Assembly (NCBI GenBank): GCA_029247585.1
Contig: JAQWKY010000031.1
Coordinates: forward strand, 1-35,786
DNA from: Flavobacteriales bacterium
Lineage (GTDB): Bacteria; Bacteroidota; Bacteroidia; Flavobacteriales; UBA7430
DNA: 35,786 nucleotides
Direction: 5' to 3'
The number at the start of each line of letters is the position of its first letter. The stretch's first letter is position 1. A program made the translations under genes and the position numbers. The notes beneath the pieces are model-generated. The model had not been told where the DNA came from, searched no databases, and saw only the letters and a program-made list of their open reading frames with translations. Shown here piece after piece: positions 25,538-34,658 of this stretch.

Positions 25538-27215
25538 AATTTAATTTCTTCTTTAATTTTTTAATATATTTTTCTATTTCTTTTTTTTCTGAAATAGTTG
25601 GGATTTCTTTTGATTGAGCAATATTAAATGCATCTAGTGATTTATTATATTGATTTGTGTAATAATAATATTCCCCTAGCAGAAAATATGGTTCCCAATA
25701 ATCTGAGTTTAATTCCTTTAAATTTTTAAGTGTTTCTATAAAGATATATTCCTTCTTTTTTATTTTCTTTTTAACTTTTTCACTTAATATTCTATATTGA
25801 TTATAATTTTTAAAATCAATACTATTTACAAAACTGTCTTTATCTATAGTAAGGTGTTCTTCAGCTATCGAATAATCTTCTTTAAATATAAAGTCCTCAT
25901 CAAATATTTTATTAAGGTCATAACAAACAAATTCACCTAATTGGTAGGGATTTGATGAAACCCATACTTTTAATTCATCTGGTTTAAATACAATGCTATG
26001 ATGGGCTAATAAATGATTTAGAGATTTTTCATTACCATAACCTATATTAACATCTTTTAATCCTTTGGTGTTTCTAAGAATACTAACGGCATCTTTAACA
26101 TTTAATTTATCTTTTGCGTCTATTAATTCTTCCATTCTTTCATATCTATATTTAGAATGACTTTCTTTTATTTGTTTATTATTTTTTCTGTCATTATAAT
26201 ATGTTTTACTTTGAAAATGGTTAGAACATATTAATTGATTATCATTTTTAACTTCATATACTCCAAACTTTTTTGGGGATACTTCTATTGTAATAGCTTT
26301 ATTATCTTTTGAGCTACCAATTAAAATTGCTTCTGAAACGAATACCTTTCTTTTTTTAGCTATATCAATCGCCTCATTAATATTTGATGCATATTGCAAA
26401 ATCTCCCTTGTTAGTAATGATATTGGGGTTTTAGCAGATATGGGGATACTTGATTTTCCAGAATTAATGGTAACAGTAAGTCCTTTTTCATTCATTCCTG
26501 AAACTACACCTATCATGCCTGCCCAAGTCACCGACATATATTTGTAACCTTTGTCTGGATTAATAAATGCAACAATTTTATTTTCAGCAAATTTATCGCC
26601 TGCATAAAAATCAAAATTTCTTCCAATGAGCAATTCTCCATCCTCAGTTTTATTATCCCAAGCAGCAAAAGAAGAACAACCAACTAAGGCTAGATCTTGC
26701 AAGGCATGCCCAATATCATGTGCTCCATGAAAATATAATAATCGAAGATATTTTTCAGCTATATAATCATATTGGTCTGAAGCATATTTTGAAAGACCAA
26801 AAATTTCTGCTTTATATTCATTTGGCACATTTAAATATATTTTTCTATTGTACCAAGATAAAAAGTGACGTAATATAGATTTCCATGTTTTAGAAGGGAC
26901 TAATTCATCGATTTTTCCCATAAATGATTCTTCTTGAATTTCAAATAACTCTTTAGTTAAGCTACCATGAATTAATACTCTTTCAAGGGCATCCCCTTCA
27001 ATTTTTAATTCCCATAAATCATGTTCGTTTTTTAATATAAAGTTATTGTCTATTTTATATGAAGTATCAGAGATCTTTATTCTATCACCAATATTAGAAT
27101 TTAGGTTAATGATATTAGGTTTATGATTTAGAGATTTTTTTACCCCACATGAATATAAAATCGTTACACATAATAAAATCATTCTAAATAATATTTTAAT
27201 TCTATTTATAGACAT
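25527..27215 (-). CDS. C45-type Ntn-hydrolase/acyltransferase lipoprotein with helical C-terminal extension
   Basis: A 562-residue protein with a lipobox ending LYSC (Cys23), so it is probably anchored in the outer membrane. The catalytic region reads LVGCSSFAAW, with Cys180 as the candidate autoproteolysis nucleophile, then GRNFDF (198-203), WAGMIGVVSGMNEKGLTVTIN (231-251) and SSKDNKAITIEVSPKKFGVYE. This is the pattern of C45 acyl-CoA:6-aminopenicillanate acyltransferase and phospholipase B-like enzymes. A helical C terminus (about 470-560, YWEPYFLLGEYYYYTNQYNKSLDAF) looks like one or two TPR repeats. It overlaps the ligase gene by 11 bases and follows the oxidoreductase by 15. A role in esterifying or hydrolysing the cluster product is likely but unproven. 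Confidence 0.82.
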   Translation of the reverse strand: MSINRIKILFRMILLCVTILYSCGVKKSLNHKPNIINLNSNIGDRIKISDTSYKIDNNFILKNEHDLWELKIEGDALERVLIHGSLTKELFEIQEESFMGKIDELVPSKTWKSILRHFLSWYNRKIYLNVPNEYKAEIFGLSKYASDQYDYIAEKYLRLLYFHGAHDIGHALQDLALVGCSSFAAWDNKTEDGELLIGRNFDFYAGDKFAENKIVAFINPDKGYKYMSVTWAGMIGVVSGMNEKGLTVTINSGKSSIPISAKTPISLLTREILQYASNINEAIDIAKKRKVFVSEAILIGSSKDNKAITIEVSPKKFGVYEVKNDNQLICSNHFQSKTYYNDRKNNKQIKESHSKYRYERMEELIDAKDKLNVKDAVSILRNTKGLKDVNIGYGNEKSLNHLLAHHSIVFKPDELKVWVSSNPYQLGEFVCYDLNKIFDEDFIFKEDYSIAEEHLTIDKDSFVNSIDFKNYNQYRILSEKVKKKIKKKEYIFIETLKNLKELNSDYWEPYFLLGEYYYYTNQYNKSLDAFNIAQSKEIPTISEKKEIEKYIKKLKKKLNYDS

Positions 27216-27230
27216 ATAGATTATTATTTG

Positions 27231-28748
27231 TTAGTTTCTGATTTTATTTAATAAATATTTTTGACCTAAAATTTCTGAACATGTAAGAACTCCTCCTACT
27301 GTAACACCAAGAACACCATGCATATTTAGGCATTGCCCTGTAAAAAATAGATTTTTAATTTTTGTTTTTGGAGAAATGAATGACCTAAGGGGTTTATTAA
27401 CATCTTTAACATATCCATATATTCCACCTTTATTAGATCCAATATAGTCCCTATATGATAACGGAGTAGAAGTATATACTTTTTTAATACAGTTTCGAAT
27501 ATTTGGAATTTTTTTTTCTATTTCATTGAGCAATTTTTCTGTCTTTATTTTTTTAAATTTTTCATAACTACTCCCCCTATCATTTCTGTTTATAGCATAA
27601 TTAAATGTATTCTCCCATTCTTTTACATCTGCATATTTCATATATGTCATAACTGTTAAGGTTTCACCCCATTTTGAGGTTTTATTATTAACACCCATTG
27701 ACATTACATAACCTTTAGGCCAAGTTTTATCTGAATAATCTTGTATATTCCATATATCATTGTAATCTTTTATATGATAATAATTTCTGTTTTGATATTC
27801 AAATGTGTTTGGTTTTAATACAATATATAAACTAAAACAACCAATAATACTCTCTATATTTTTAATTCTATTAACATAAGATTTTCTTAATAAATTAGTA
27901 TTAAGCAAATTTAATGTAAGCTTTGGATCTGCGTTTGATATAAAAAGGTTACCCTTAATTTCTTTTCCATTTGAACAAATTACAGAATTTACTTTGCCAT
28001 CTTTGAATTTAAATTCATTTACTTCATGTCTTTTGAAGGCATCTCCTCCCTTACTTTTTAATTTTCTTACTAATAGTTTAGAAATTTGACTACCTCCATT
28101 CACAACTCTATAAGAGCTTTCAATAAAAGAATTAACTGACAACGCATGAACATAAAATGGCGTGCGATCTGCATCTCCTGCGTATAAGAAGCTTGTACCA
28201 GACAAAACAGCTTGTAATTTTTTATTTTTTGTTAATGAATCGATTAAATCTTTTGCCCGAGTAGTTAATATTTTTGGATTTTTAAAATATGGAGGCTCTC
28301 CTTCTTCTACATTATATAATGGAAACATGTCACAACATTTTTTTAAAATTTCACAATATTTATTAATTGCTTTTTTTTCATTTGGAAAATTCTGTAATAA
28401 GGTATTTGAAAAATTTTTATATCCTTGAGCGTGCTTGTATTCTTTTTCATCATTATCAAAAGAAATAATATCAAATCCATCTTCATAAAGTTTTCTTAAA
28501 TTCAATTCATCAATTATTTCTAAATATTTGAAGTATTTATATAAATTTTGATCTTTATCTAATCCCCCTATGTAGTGAACTCCTGTATCAAAAATTGTTT
28601 TATCTCTTGAAAATGTTTGAAGATTGCCTCCAAATTGTTGATTCTTTTCAAGAATACAGACTCTTAGATTTTCTTTAGCTAGAATATTAGCGCAAACAAG
28701 ACCGCCAAGTCCACTACCAATGATAACAGCATCATATAAATCTTTCAT
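27231..28748 (-). CDS. CrtI/retinol-saturase-like FAD-dependent oxidoreductase
   Basis: A 505-residue flavoprotein. The N-terminal dinucleotide loop is DAVIIGSGLGGLVCANILA (6-24), followed by LEKNQQFGGN. The C terminus has FTGQCLNMHGVLGVTVGGVLTCSEILG, the second FAD contact of phytoene desaturase-like enzymes. Family members desaturate, isomerise or saturate long conjugated chains. Its position inside an operon with a dehydratase and an aryl-acid ligase suggests that it acts on a polyene chain rather than a carotenoid: no phytoene synthase is seen. It overlaps the exporter gene by four bases. Confidence 0.88.
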   Translation of the reverse strand: MKDLYDAVIIGSGLGGLVCANILAKENLRVCILEKNQQFGGNLQTFSRDKTIFDTGVHYIGGLDKDQNLYKYFKYLEIIDELNLRKLYEDGFDIISFDNDEKEYKHAQGYKNFSNTLLQNFPNEKKAINKYCEILKKCCDMFPLYNVEEGEPPYFKNPKILTTRAKDLIDSLTKNKKLQAVLSGTSFLYAGDADRTPFYVHALSVNSFIESSYRVVNGGSQISKLLVRKLKSKGGDAFKRHEVNEFKFKDGKVNSVICSNGKEIKGNLFISNADPKLTLNLLNTNLLRKSYVNRIKNIESIIGCFSLYIVLKPNTFEYQNRNYYHIKDYNDIWNIQDYSDKTWPKGYVMSMGVNNKTSKWGETLTVMTYMKYADVKEWENTFNYAINRNDRGSSYEKFKKIKTEKLLNEIEKKIPNIRNCIKKVYTSTPLSYRDYIGSNKGGIYGYVKDVNKPLRSFISPKTKIKNLFFTGQCLNMHGVLGVTVGGVLTCSEILGQKYLLNKIRN

Positions 28749-31700
28749 TTCTTTTTTAATATTAATAAATTTGAATTACTGAAAACCTCTTTAAAACCTA
28801 AATTTACAAATTGTTTAATTGACAAATATCTACTATTTTTTAAAAGAAAAAGTTTTGTGTTTTCTTTGTTAATAAATTTAGTAATATTGATGTTTTTATT
28901 TGTAGTATTTAATATAATCGAATTAGAATCATTTTTAGTAATCTCATCAATTTTGTCAGAAAATTTAATTTTTCTTCTATTATTTGTAATAAAGGAATTA
29001 TTTAAAATTTTTAATATTTTTCTATTTGAAATATAAGTATATATATTTCTGTCTATGCTATCTAAACATAATAGAAAATCTAATTGACCATGATCATCAG
29101 AGAAATGTAAGATTTGATCATCTGATTTTATATAATCTAATATTTTGTAATATATTTTTGAAAATTTGTTTAAATCTTGTTTTATTTTGATATATAATTT
29201 ATTGTCCTTAAAAATGTATTCTTTAAGTATAATTTCATTAAAGTACTTTTCTTTTTCAATTTGTTTTCTAAGCGAGGTATGTTCTTTTTTAAAATATCTA
29301 CTTATTTGTTTTTGTTTTTCTGAATAAGTTTTTCCATAATTCAAATCATTACTTTTAATTCTATTAAGAATTTTTATTGTAAATTTTCCTTTATTTATAA
29401 TAAATTTCCCTTTAGGCAATATTTCATGATTACCATGAATTAATATTGGTAATATATCTACATTTAGTTTTTCAGCTATAAAAAATGCTCCTTTTTTAAA
29501 TCTATTAATTTTATTTGATTTTGATCTAGTTCCTTCAGGAAAAACAATAATTGAATATCCTAGTTTGATGTTTTCTTTTAATTCATCAATCCCTATATCT
29601 ATTCCTTTTGATATTGAGTATGATCCTGTCAATTGCAAAATTTTTCCAAATAACGGTGAATTAATTACCCAGTCATTTGTAAGAAAAATAGATTTTGGAT
29701 TTAGCATTCCAATGGCTAAAATATCAAGAAATGATGCATGATTTGCTATAATTATTGAACTTGTATTAAACGTTTCTTTATATTCATTAATTATATTAAT
29801 TTTAATTCCAGGATATGTGTAGAATGTAAACTTCATAAATTTACTTACTAATCTATTAACCAGATACCTTTTTTTTGTTTTAGCTAATGGTAAGACAAAT
29901 ATTATTGATGTATAAATTGATAGTAATAATGATCCAACTACAAAACATGAAAATGAAAAAAATGAATTAATAGTTTGAGTGATTGAGGCAGGTGCCCTAA
30001 ACTTATTCCCTACAAGAATATTAAAGAATATGGGCTGTATGCTGAATGCAATTAGAATTGACAATGAAATCCCTATTATGGCTACTATAGAAATTGAGAA
30101 TAATGCTGGATGATTTGCAAAAACAAGAACACCAACACCTAAAAATGTAGTAATAAACGATATTATAATTGAACTTTTATGTATTAACAGAGATTTGTCT
30201 GAAAACTTATTTTCATTAATTAATCCATTCGTAATAAAAATGCTGTAATCTATTCCTAAGCCAAAAATTAAAGTTGAAATAATTATATTAAAGACGTTAA
30301 ATTCAATATTTAGAGCTCCCATTATGCCGATTGTTAAAAACCAGGTGATACAAATAGGGATTACAGTAGTTAGCGTAAGGGATAAATTTTTATAAAATAT
30401 TAGCAAAATAATAACAACTATTATAAGTGAATAAATCACCAATTTATTAAAGTCACTTTTTAAATCAATTAAAAACGATTCATTAATTTTTTCTCTGTCA
30501 ATTAAAATAGTATTTTCATTTTCAAGTATATTTTGAAGTTCAGGCAAAAAACTTATATTACTAATTTTAATTAAACTAGATATAGTAGCAAAACCATTAT
30601 TACTGCTTATATAGTCATCAATTTGAATAGGATTAATAGAATCAAAATCTTCAATTTTAGACAGATTATTTTTGTTGTCTATATTAGAAAAGAAATGATT
30701 AAAGGTGTTTTCTTTAAACCCATAATTTCTACTACTTTTTTCAAAATGTTTTTTCAATTCAATTATTTTGGATTTTGTCCAGAATGAATTCCAGTTGTTG
30801 ATTTTGATTTTCTGTAATGAGTCAGATACTATTAGACTTGAAATAGAGCTAAAGTCTAAAATTTTATTTTCTTTTAATAATGATTGTAGTTGATTATATA
30901 ATTTATCATTTGATATTAATGCATTTTCTATTGAATTACCGTACGATATAGCATATATAGATTTTGCTTCACTATTAATTAGTTTATCTAATTTTTTTTG
31001 CTCAACTAATATTTCATTTGGAATAAAATTCATTTTTGATAAATCTTCATTGAATTTTACTTTATCATATTTAAAAATGCTTGTAATAAACAGCATTAAT
31101 ATTATTAATAATATTAATTTATTTTTATGAAGCGAGTATTTCGAAATTCTGATTAATAAATCATTTTTTTTAGTATTATTTTGATAGAAATGTGGTATTA
31201 ATATTAACGCAAAAAATGAAGAAAAAAGTACACTAATAGAGGCAATTAATCCAAGATCTTGTAAAGCTTGTGATTTTAAAAAAAATAATGTTGAAAAGAC
31301 AATTGAGGTAGTAAGACTACTCATAAGTATAGGCCTTGTAATTTTATTGTAAAGCTCTTTGACATCATTATTATTTTTAATATGTGTTAATATATGCAAT
31401 GAATAGTCTATTGTAATACCTAGAAGAACCGATGCAATCCCCAATGAAATTGCTGATATACTATCCCTCATAAATGAAGTTATGGCTAAGGCAAATAAAC
31501 CACCAAATATTGTTGGAATAAATAATAAAAATGGTACAGTAATTTTTTTATAATAAAGAATAAATAGAATTATAAGTATACTTAGAGATATTGAAATTGT
31601 AAATTTTATATCATTTTTAATTTGTTTAGCATTAGCTAATGCAATAATAGAACCTCCATATAGATAAGCTGAAATTTTTTCATTATATATATGATTTAAT

Positions 31701-32413
31701 TCATCGGTTATATTATATAATTCTTCAATAAAAATTTCGTTGTTTTTGTTGTCAGTTATTGATATATTAGGAGATATAAATAATAATAATTCATTTTTAT
31801 TTTTGCTTATAATAAAATTATTGTATACAACAAAGTTTTTGTTAAAATTAAGTTCTTGAAGTTTTTTTAATCCAATCAAGGAAATTCCCATAGGATCTTC
31901 TATTGAAGTATTTTTTGTAATAAAACTTGATGGTGATATTAAGGATTTATAGATGTTAAATACTATATTTTCAATACTATCATTATTGATTTTATTATTT
32001 ATATTATTATAATCATTTTCATTAATAAATAATGGCATATGGTTATTAATATAATCTATAGTTTTTTCAATATTTTTATCTTCAAACTTGCCCTGTATAT
32101 TTTTAATGTATCTATTTACTTTTTTATTTACGTTTTCTATATACAATGATGCATATTCAGTTAAATCTTCTACAGTGCCTAAAGAATCTGTTGATATTCG
32201 AATTATAATTTTATCCTTAAATGTGGCTGTGTTGAGAATTTTCTTTATGTTATTGTTTGCTTCATTTTTTGGAATGAGTTTAGTTATATCTTCTTCAAAT
32301 TTTAGTCTTGATGAAAAAAATAAAAGCAAACATAAAGTGGCGAATAGTATTAATATTCCTATTAGCCTATTTGATTTAATATATTTATATAGATTATAAA
32401 ATAAATTGCTCAT
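28745..32413 (-). CDS. RND/MMPL exporter fused to PlsC-type acyltransferase and degenerate methyltransferase-like domain
   Basis: A 1222-residue fusion. Residues 1-840 are an MMPL/RND permease: a first membrane helix (about 16-34), a large periplasmic loop, five helices (about 268-408), then the same plan repeated (about 430-445, loop, 657-800). The paired motifs GITIDYSLH (332-340) and GLGIDYSIF (718-726) carry the proton-relay Asp336 and Asp722. Residues about 885-1015 are a PlsC acyltransferase with NHASFLD (891-897) and FPEGTRS (958-964). Residues about 1085-1222 look like a Rossmann methyltransferase whose SAM loop is decayed: FSDDHGQLDFLLCL (1104-1117) where DxGCGxG is expected. It overlaps both neighbours by four bases. 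Likely role: acylate and export a lipid-linked product. Confidence 0.85.
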   Translation of the reverse strand: MSNLFYNLYKYIKSNRLIGILILFATLCLLLFFSSRLKFEEDITKLIPKNEANNNIKKILNTATFKDKIIIRISTDSLGTVEDLTEYASLYIENVNKKVNRYIKNIQGKFEDKNIEKTIDYINNHMPLFINENDYNNINNKINNDSIENIVFNIYKSLISPSSFITKNTSIEDPMGISLIGLKKLQELNFNKNFVVYNNFIISKNKNELLLFISPNISITDNKNNEIFIEELYNITDELNHIYNEKISAYLYGGSIIALANAKQIKNDIKFTISISLSILIILFILYYKKITVPFLLFIPTIFGGLFALAITSFMRDSISAISLGIASVLLGITIDYSLHILTHIKNNNDVKELYNKITRPILMSSLTTSIVFSTLFFLKSQALQDLGLIASISVLFSSFFALILIPHFYQNNTKKNDLLIRISKYSLHKNKLILLIILMLFITSIFKYDKVKFNEDLSKMNFIPNEILVEQKKLDKLINSEAKSIYAISYGNSIENALISNDKLYNQLQSLLKENKILDFSSISSLIVSDSLQKIKINNWNSFWTKSKIIELKKHFEKSSRNYGFKENTFNHFFSNIDNKNNLSKIEDFDSINPIQIDDYISSNNGFATISSLIKISNISFLPELQNILENENTILIDREKINESFLIDLKSDFNKLVIYSLIIVVIILLIFYKNLSLTLTTVIPICITWFLTIGIMGALNIEFNVFNIIISTLIFGLGIDYSIFITNGLINENKFSDKSLLIHKSSIIISFITTFLGVGVLVFANHPALFSISIVAIIGISLSILIAFSIQPIFFNILVGNKFRAPASITQTINSFFSFSCFVVGSLLLSIYTSIIFVLPLAKTKKRYLVNRLVSKFMKFTFYTYPGIKINIINEYKETFNTSSIIIANHASFLDILAIGMLNPKSIFLTNDWVINSPLFGKILQLTGSYSISKGIDIGIDELKENIKLGYSIIVFPEGTRSKSNKINRFKKGAFFIAEKLNVDILPILIHGNHEILPKGKFIINKGKFTIKILNRIKSNDLNYGKTYSEKQKQISRYFKKEHTSLRKQIEKEKYFNEIILKEYIFKDNKLYIKIKQDLNKFSKIYYKILDYIKSDDQILHFSDDHGQLDFLLCLDSIDRNIYTYISNRKILKILNNSFITNNRRKIKFSDKIDEITKNDSNSIILNTTNKNINITKFINKENTKLFLLKNSRYLSIKQFVNLGFKEVFSNSNLLILKKK

Positions 32414-33594
32414 TTTAACTTAGTTTCGATAGCTTTTAATGATATATAGCTAATTAATCCAATAATAATTGAGGAAAAAAAGGCTAACGTAAAACTCCCT
32501 ATTAAATACAAATATAAATTCCCTTGTATTTCCATATAAATAGTATTATCTGAGTTATTATAATTAGAATCTCCAACAATAAATTTTCCAATATTAATGC
32601 TAGAATATATAATTATAGGTATAAGTGGTGGTATACTAATATTTGAAAATGTAAAGGCTAAGACTTTATTTAGTTTAAATATAACTGCTAAGAATAAAAC
32701 AATTAATGTTTGATAGCCCCAAAAAGGAGTAAGACCAATAAATATTCCGATAGAAATGGAAACAGCTTTTTTTAAACTAGAATCAGTATTCTCTAAAATA
32801 TCTTCATAAACAAATTTTTTTATATTTTTTTTTCTAAAATTTTTTACAAAATCTCTAGGCTTGATGTATAACAAAGCGTATATAACTAACCAGGTATTTA
32901 TTATGCTGATTCTTAAAAAATCTATAAAAGGCCTAAAGTGTGAAACTCTATTTTTTTTATAACTAACATTTATTGGAATATTTTTTATTTCAATTCCTTT
33001 CCATGCACTTTTAACAAGAATTTCTATTTCAAATTCAAATCTATTGGTAATTAAATTTACATCTTCAATTACATTTAGTGGATATAGCCTGTATCCTGAT
33101 TGCGTGTCTTTTAATTTAATATTAGTTTGAAAATTGAACCAGAAATTAGAAAAATTATTTCCAAATCTACTTCCAAAAGGAACACTAACTTTATTCATAT
33201 CCCTTGAGCCTATAATTATTATATTATTATTAGATTTAATTTTTATTTCCTCAAGAAATTTTGGAATATCTTTTGTATAATGCTGTCCATCAGAATCAAT
33301 AGTTATTGCATATTTTAATCCAATACTTTTTGCATAATTCATTCCTTTTTTCAATGAGAATCCCTTTCCAGAATTTTTATTATTTTTTAGTTTATGAATA
33401 TTTGCATATTGTTTTAATATTCTATTTGTTGAGTCAGTAGAGCCATCATCAATAACAATTATATGATCAGTAAGCTTTAATAAATTATTTATTATTGATT
33501 CTAATGTATTCTCATTATTATACGTTGGTATTATAACACAACATCTAAGTTGTCTAATTTTTTTTTTAATGCTATTTATATCTTTTTTCTTCAA
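32410..33594 (-). CDS. GT2 glycosyltransferase fused to DUF2062 membrane domain
   Basis: A 394-residue protein. Residues about 15-240 are a family 2 glycosyltransferase of the dolichol-phosphate mannosyltransferase kind: VIIPTYNNENTLES (20-33), DDGSTDS (49-55), the metal-binding DSDGQH (100-105) and QSGYRLYPL (165-173). Residues about 270-385 are a DUF2062 domain with two or three membrane helices and the motif GLTPFWGYQTLIVLFLA (287-303). The fusion predicts transfer of a sugar to a lipid at the inner membrane. The gene overlaps the exporter by four bases and abuts the dehydratase, so it is in the same operon. Donor and acceptor are not known. Confidence 0.88.
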   Translation of the reverse strand: MKKKDINSIKKKIRQLRCCVIIPTYNNENTLESIINNLLKLTDHIIVIDDGSTDSTNRILKQYANIHKLKNNKNSGKGFSLKKGMNYAKSIGLKYAITIDSDGQHYTKDIPKFLEEIKIKSNNNIIIIGSRDMNKVSVPFGSRFGNNFSNFWFNFQTNIKLKDTQSGYRLYPLNVIEDVNLITNRFEFEIEILVKSAWKGIEIKNIPINVSYKKNRVSHFRPFIDFLRISIINTWLVIYALLYIKPRDFVKNFRKKNIKKFVYEDILENTDSSLKKAVSISIGIFIGLTPFWGYQTLIVLFLAVIFKLNKVLAFTFSNISIPPLIPIIIYSSINIGKFIVGDSNYNNSDNTIYMEIQGNLYLYLIGSFTLAFFSSIIIGLISYISLKAIETKLK

Positions 33595-33969
33595 TTAAGA
33601 TTTTTTTAGAAATTTACCTTTAAATTTTACAGCAATCTTATCATTATCAAGCATAATATTATTCTTAACTATAATGAACTTATTTTCTTTTTGTAGAAAA
33701 ATTTCAAATAATAGAAAATTATTAATTATTGGATTAATTGGTGAAATATATTTTATGTTAATTATTTCCCTTAGAAAAAGCTCATAACCTAAATGTTCTT
33801 CTAGAATCTCTTTAATAATTTGAATACTTATTACCCCTGGGGTTATCGGGTTATTAGGAAAATGTCCATTATAAATATCATGGTCTTTATTCAATTTAAT
33901 TCTTACAATCAATTTATTATGATCTGAACTTATAGTTTCTGCATTGTTATAAAAACCTTTAAAAAGCAT
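33595..33969 (-). CDS. Hotdog-fold 3-hydroxyacyl-ACP dehydratase-like protein
   Basis: A 124-residue single-domain protein. NGHFPNNPITPGVISIQIIKEI (from 34) matches the FabZ active-site region, with catalytic His36. At the place of the FabZ glutamate it has Gln50. From memory, related dehydratases in Bacteroidota pigment clusters also carry a Gln there, so this may be a family trait rather than a loss. It would remove water from a 3-hydroxyacyl-carrier intermediate to add a double bond. The stop abuts the glycosyltransferase start. Upstream, 65 very AT-rich bases separate it from the lipoprotein gene, the largest gap in this operon. Confidence 0.8.
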   Translation of the reverse strand: MLFKGFYNNAETISSDHNKLIVRIKLNKDHDIYNGHFPNNPITPGVISIQIIKEILEEHLGYELFLREIINIKYISPINPIINNFLLFEIFLQKENKFIIVKNNIMLDNDKIAVKFKGKFLKKS

Positions 33970-34034
33970 GTATATATAGTTTATAGATTAACAATTTAAA
34001 AATAATATATAATAATTATATTAAAATATACAAT

Positions 34035-34658
34035 TCAATTATTGAGAAATTCAAGATGAATAGTAATTGATGGATTAAAATTTTGAATTTTAATATTTGT
34101 AGCTATGTTATTTTGAATTTTATTAAAAGAAATAAATCTTTTTTTAAATCCTTTATTTATATTATATATTTCAATTAATGTATTAGTTGTATCTAGCAAA
34201 TATAAGATCTCTTTTCTTTCTTCTTTAGATTTATATATAAGTCTATTATTTTTTTTGTATGCAAATTTAATCTTATTATTCCCATAGATTAAATTTGTAA
34301 TATTGTCCCTCAATAATTTTTTAAAATATTTTTTGTCAATTTCAGCATTAATTGATTTCCATTTAAAATCATTTCTGCTGACTTCTATGTCAAATAATTT
34401 ATAACCAAATCCTGACATAAATACAATTCTATGGTAAATTGAATCTGTTTTTTTGATTGAAATTATCCCATTAATTTTTTTTTTGTTTTTCTCTATTTTA
34501 ACTGTGTAGTTATAGTCTATTTTTTTATTAGAGAAATAAGGATTTTCAATTTTATTTTTAGATGAATTATAAATATTTAAATCATGAAGTTCTTTAAACC
34601 CACAACCTAGAGATAGACTAAGAATAAAAACTATTATCAACCTTTTAGTTAATATCAT
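34035..34658 (-). CDS. LolB-like outer-membrane lipoprotein (putative)
   Basis: A 207-residue lipoprotein with a lipobox ending SLGC (Cys19). The mature part alternates strands in the manner of the LolA/LolB half-barrel: YTVKIEKNKKKINGIISIKK, then YHRIVFMSGFGYKLFDIEV, then RNDFKWKSI, with a C-terminal ITIHLEFL strand. LolB proteins accept lipidated cargo from LolA at the outer membrane. Similarity is structural in pattern, not a clear motif match. Direct pairing with a LolA-like gene (overlap of 14 bases upstream) supports it. A DUF3261-type lipoprotein of aryl-polyene clusters is the alternative. Confidence 0.6.
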   Translation of the reverse strand: MILTKRLIIVFILSLSLGCGFKELHDLNIYNSSKNKIENPYFSNKKIDYNYTVKIEKNKKKINGIISIKKTDSIYHRIVFMSGFGYKLFDIEVSRNDFKWKSINAEIDKKYFKKLLRDNITNLIYGNNKIKFAYKKNNRLIYKSKEERKEILYLLDTTNTLIEIYNINKGFKKRFISFNKIQNNIATNIKIQNFNPSITIHLEFLNN

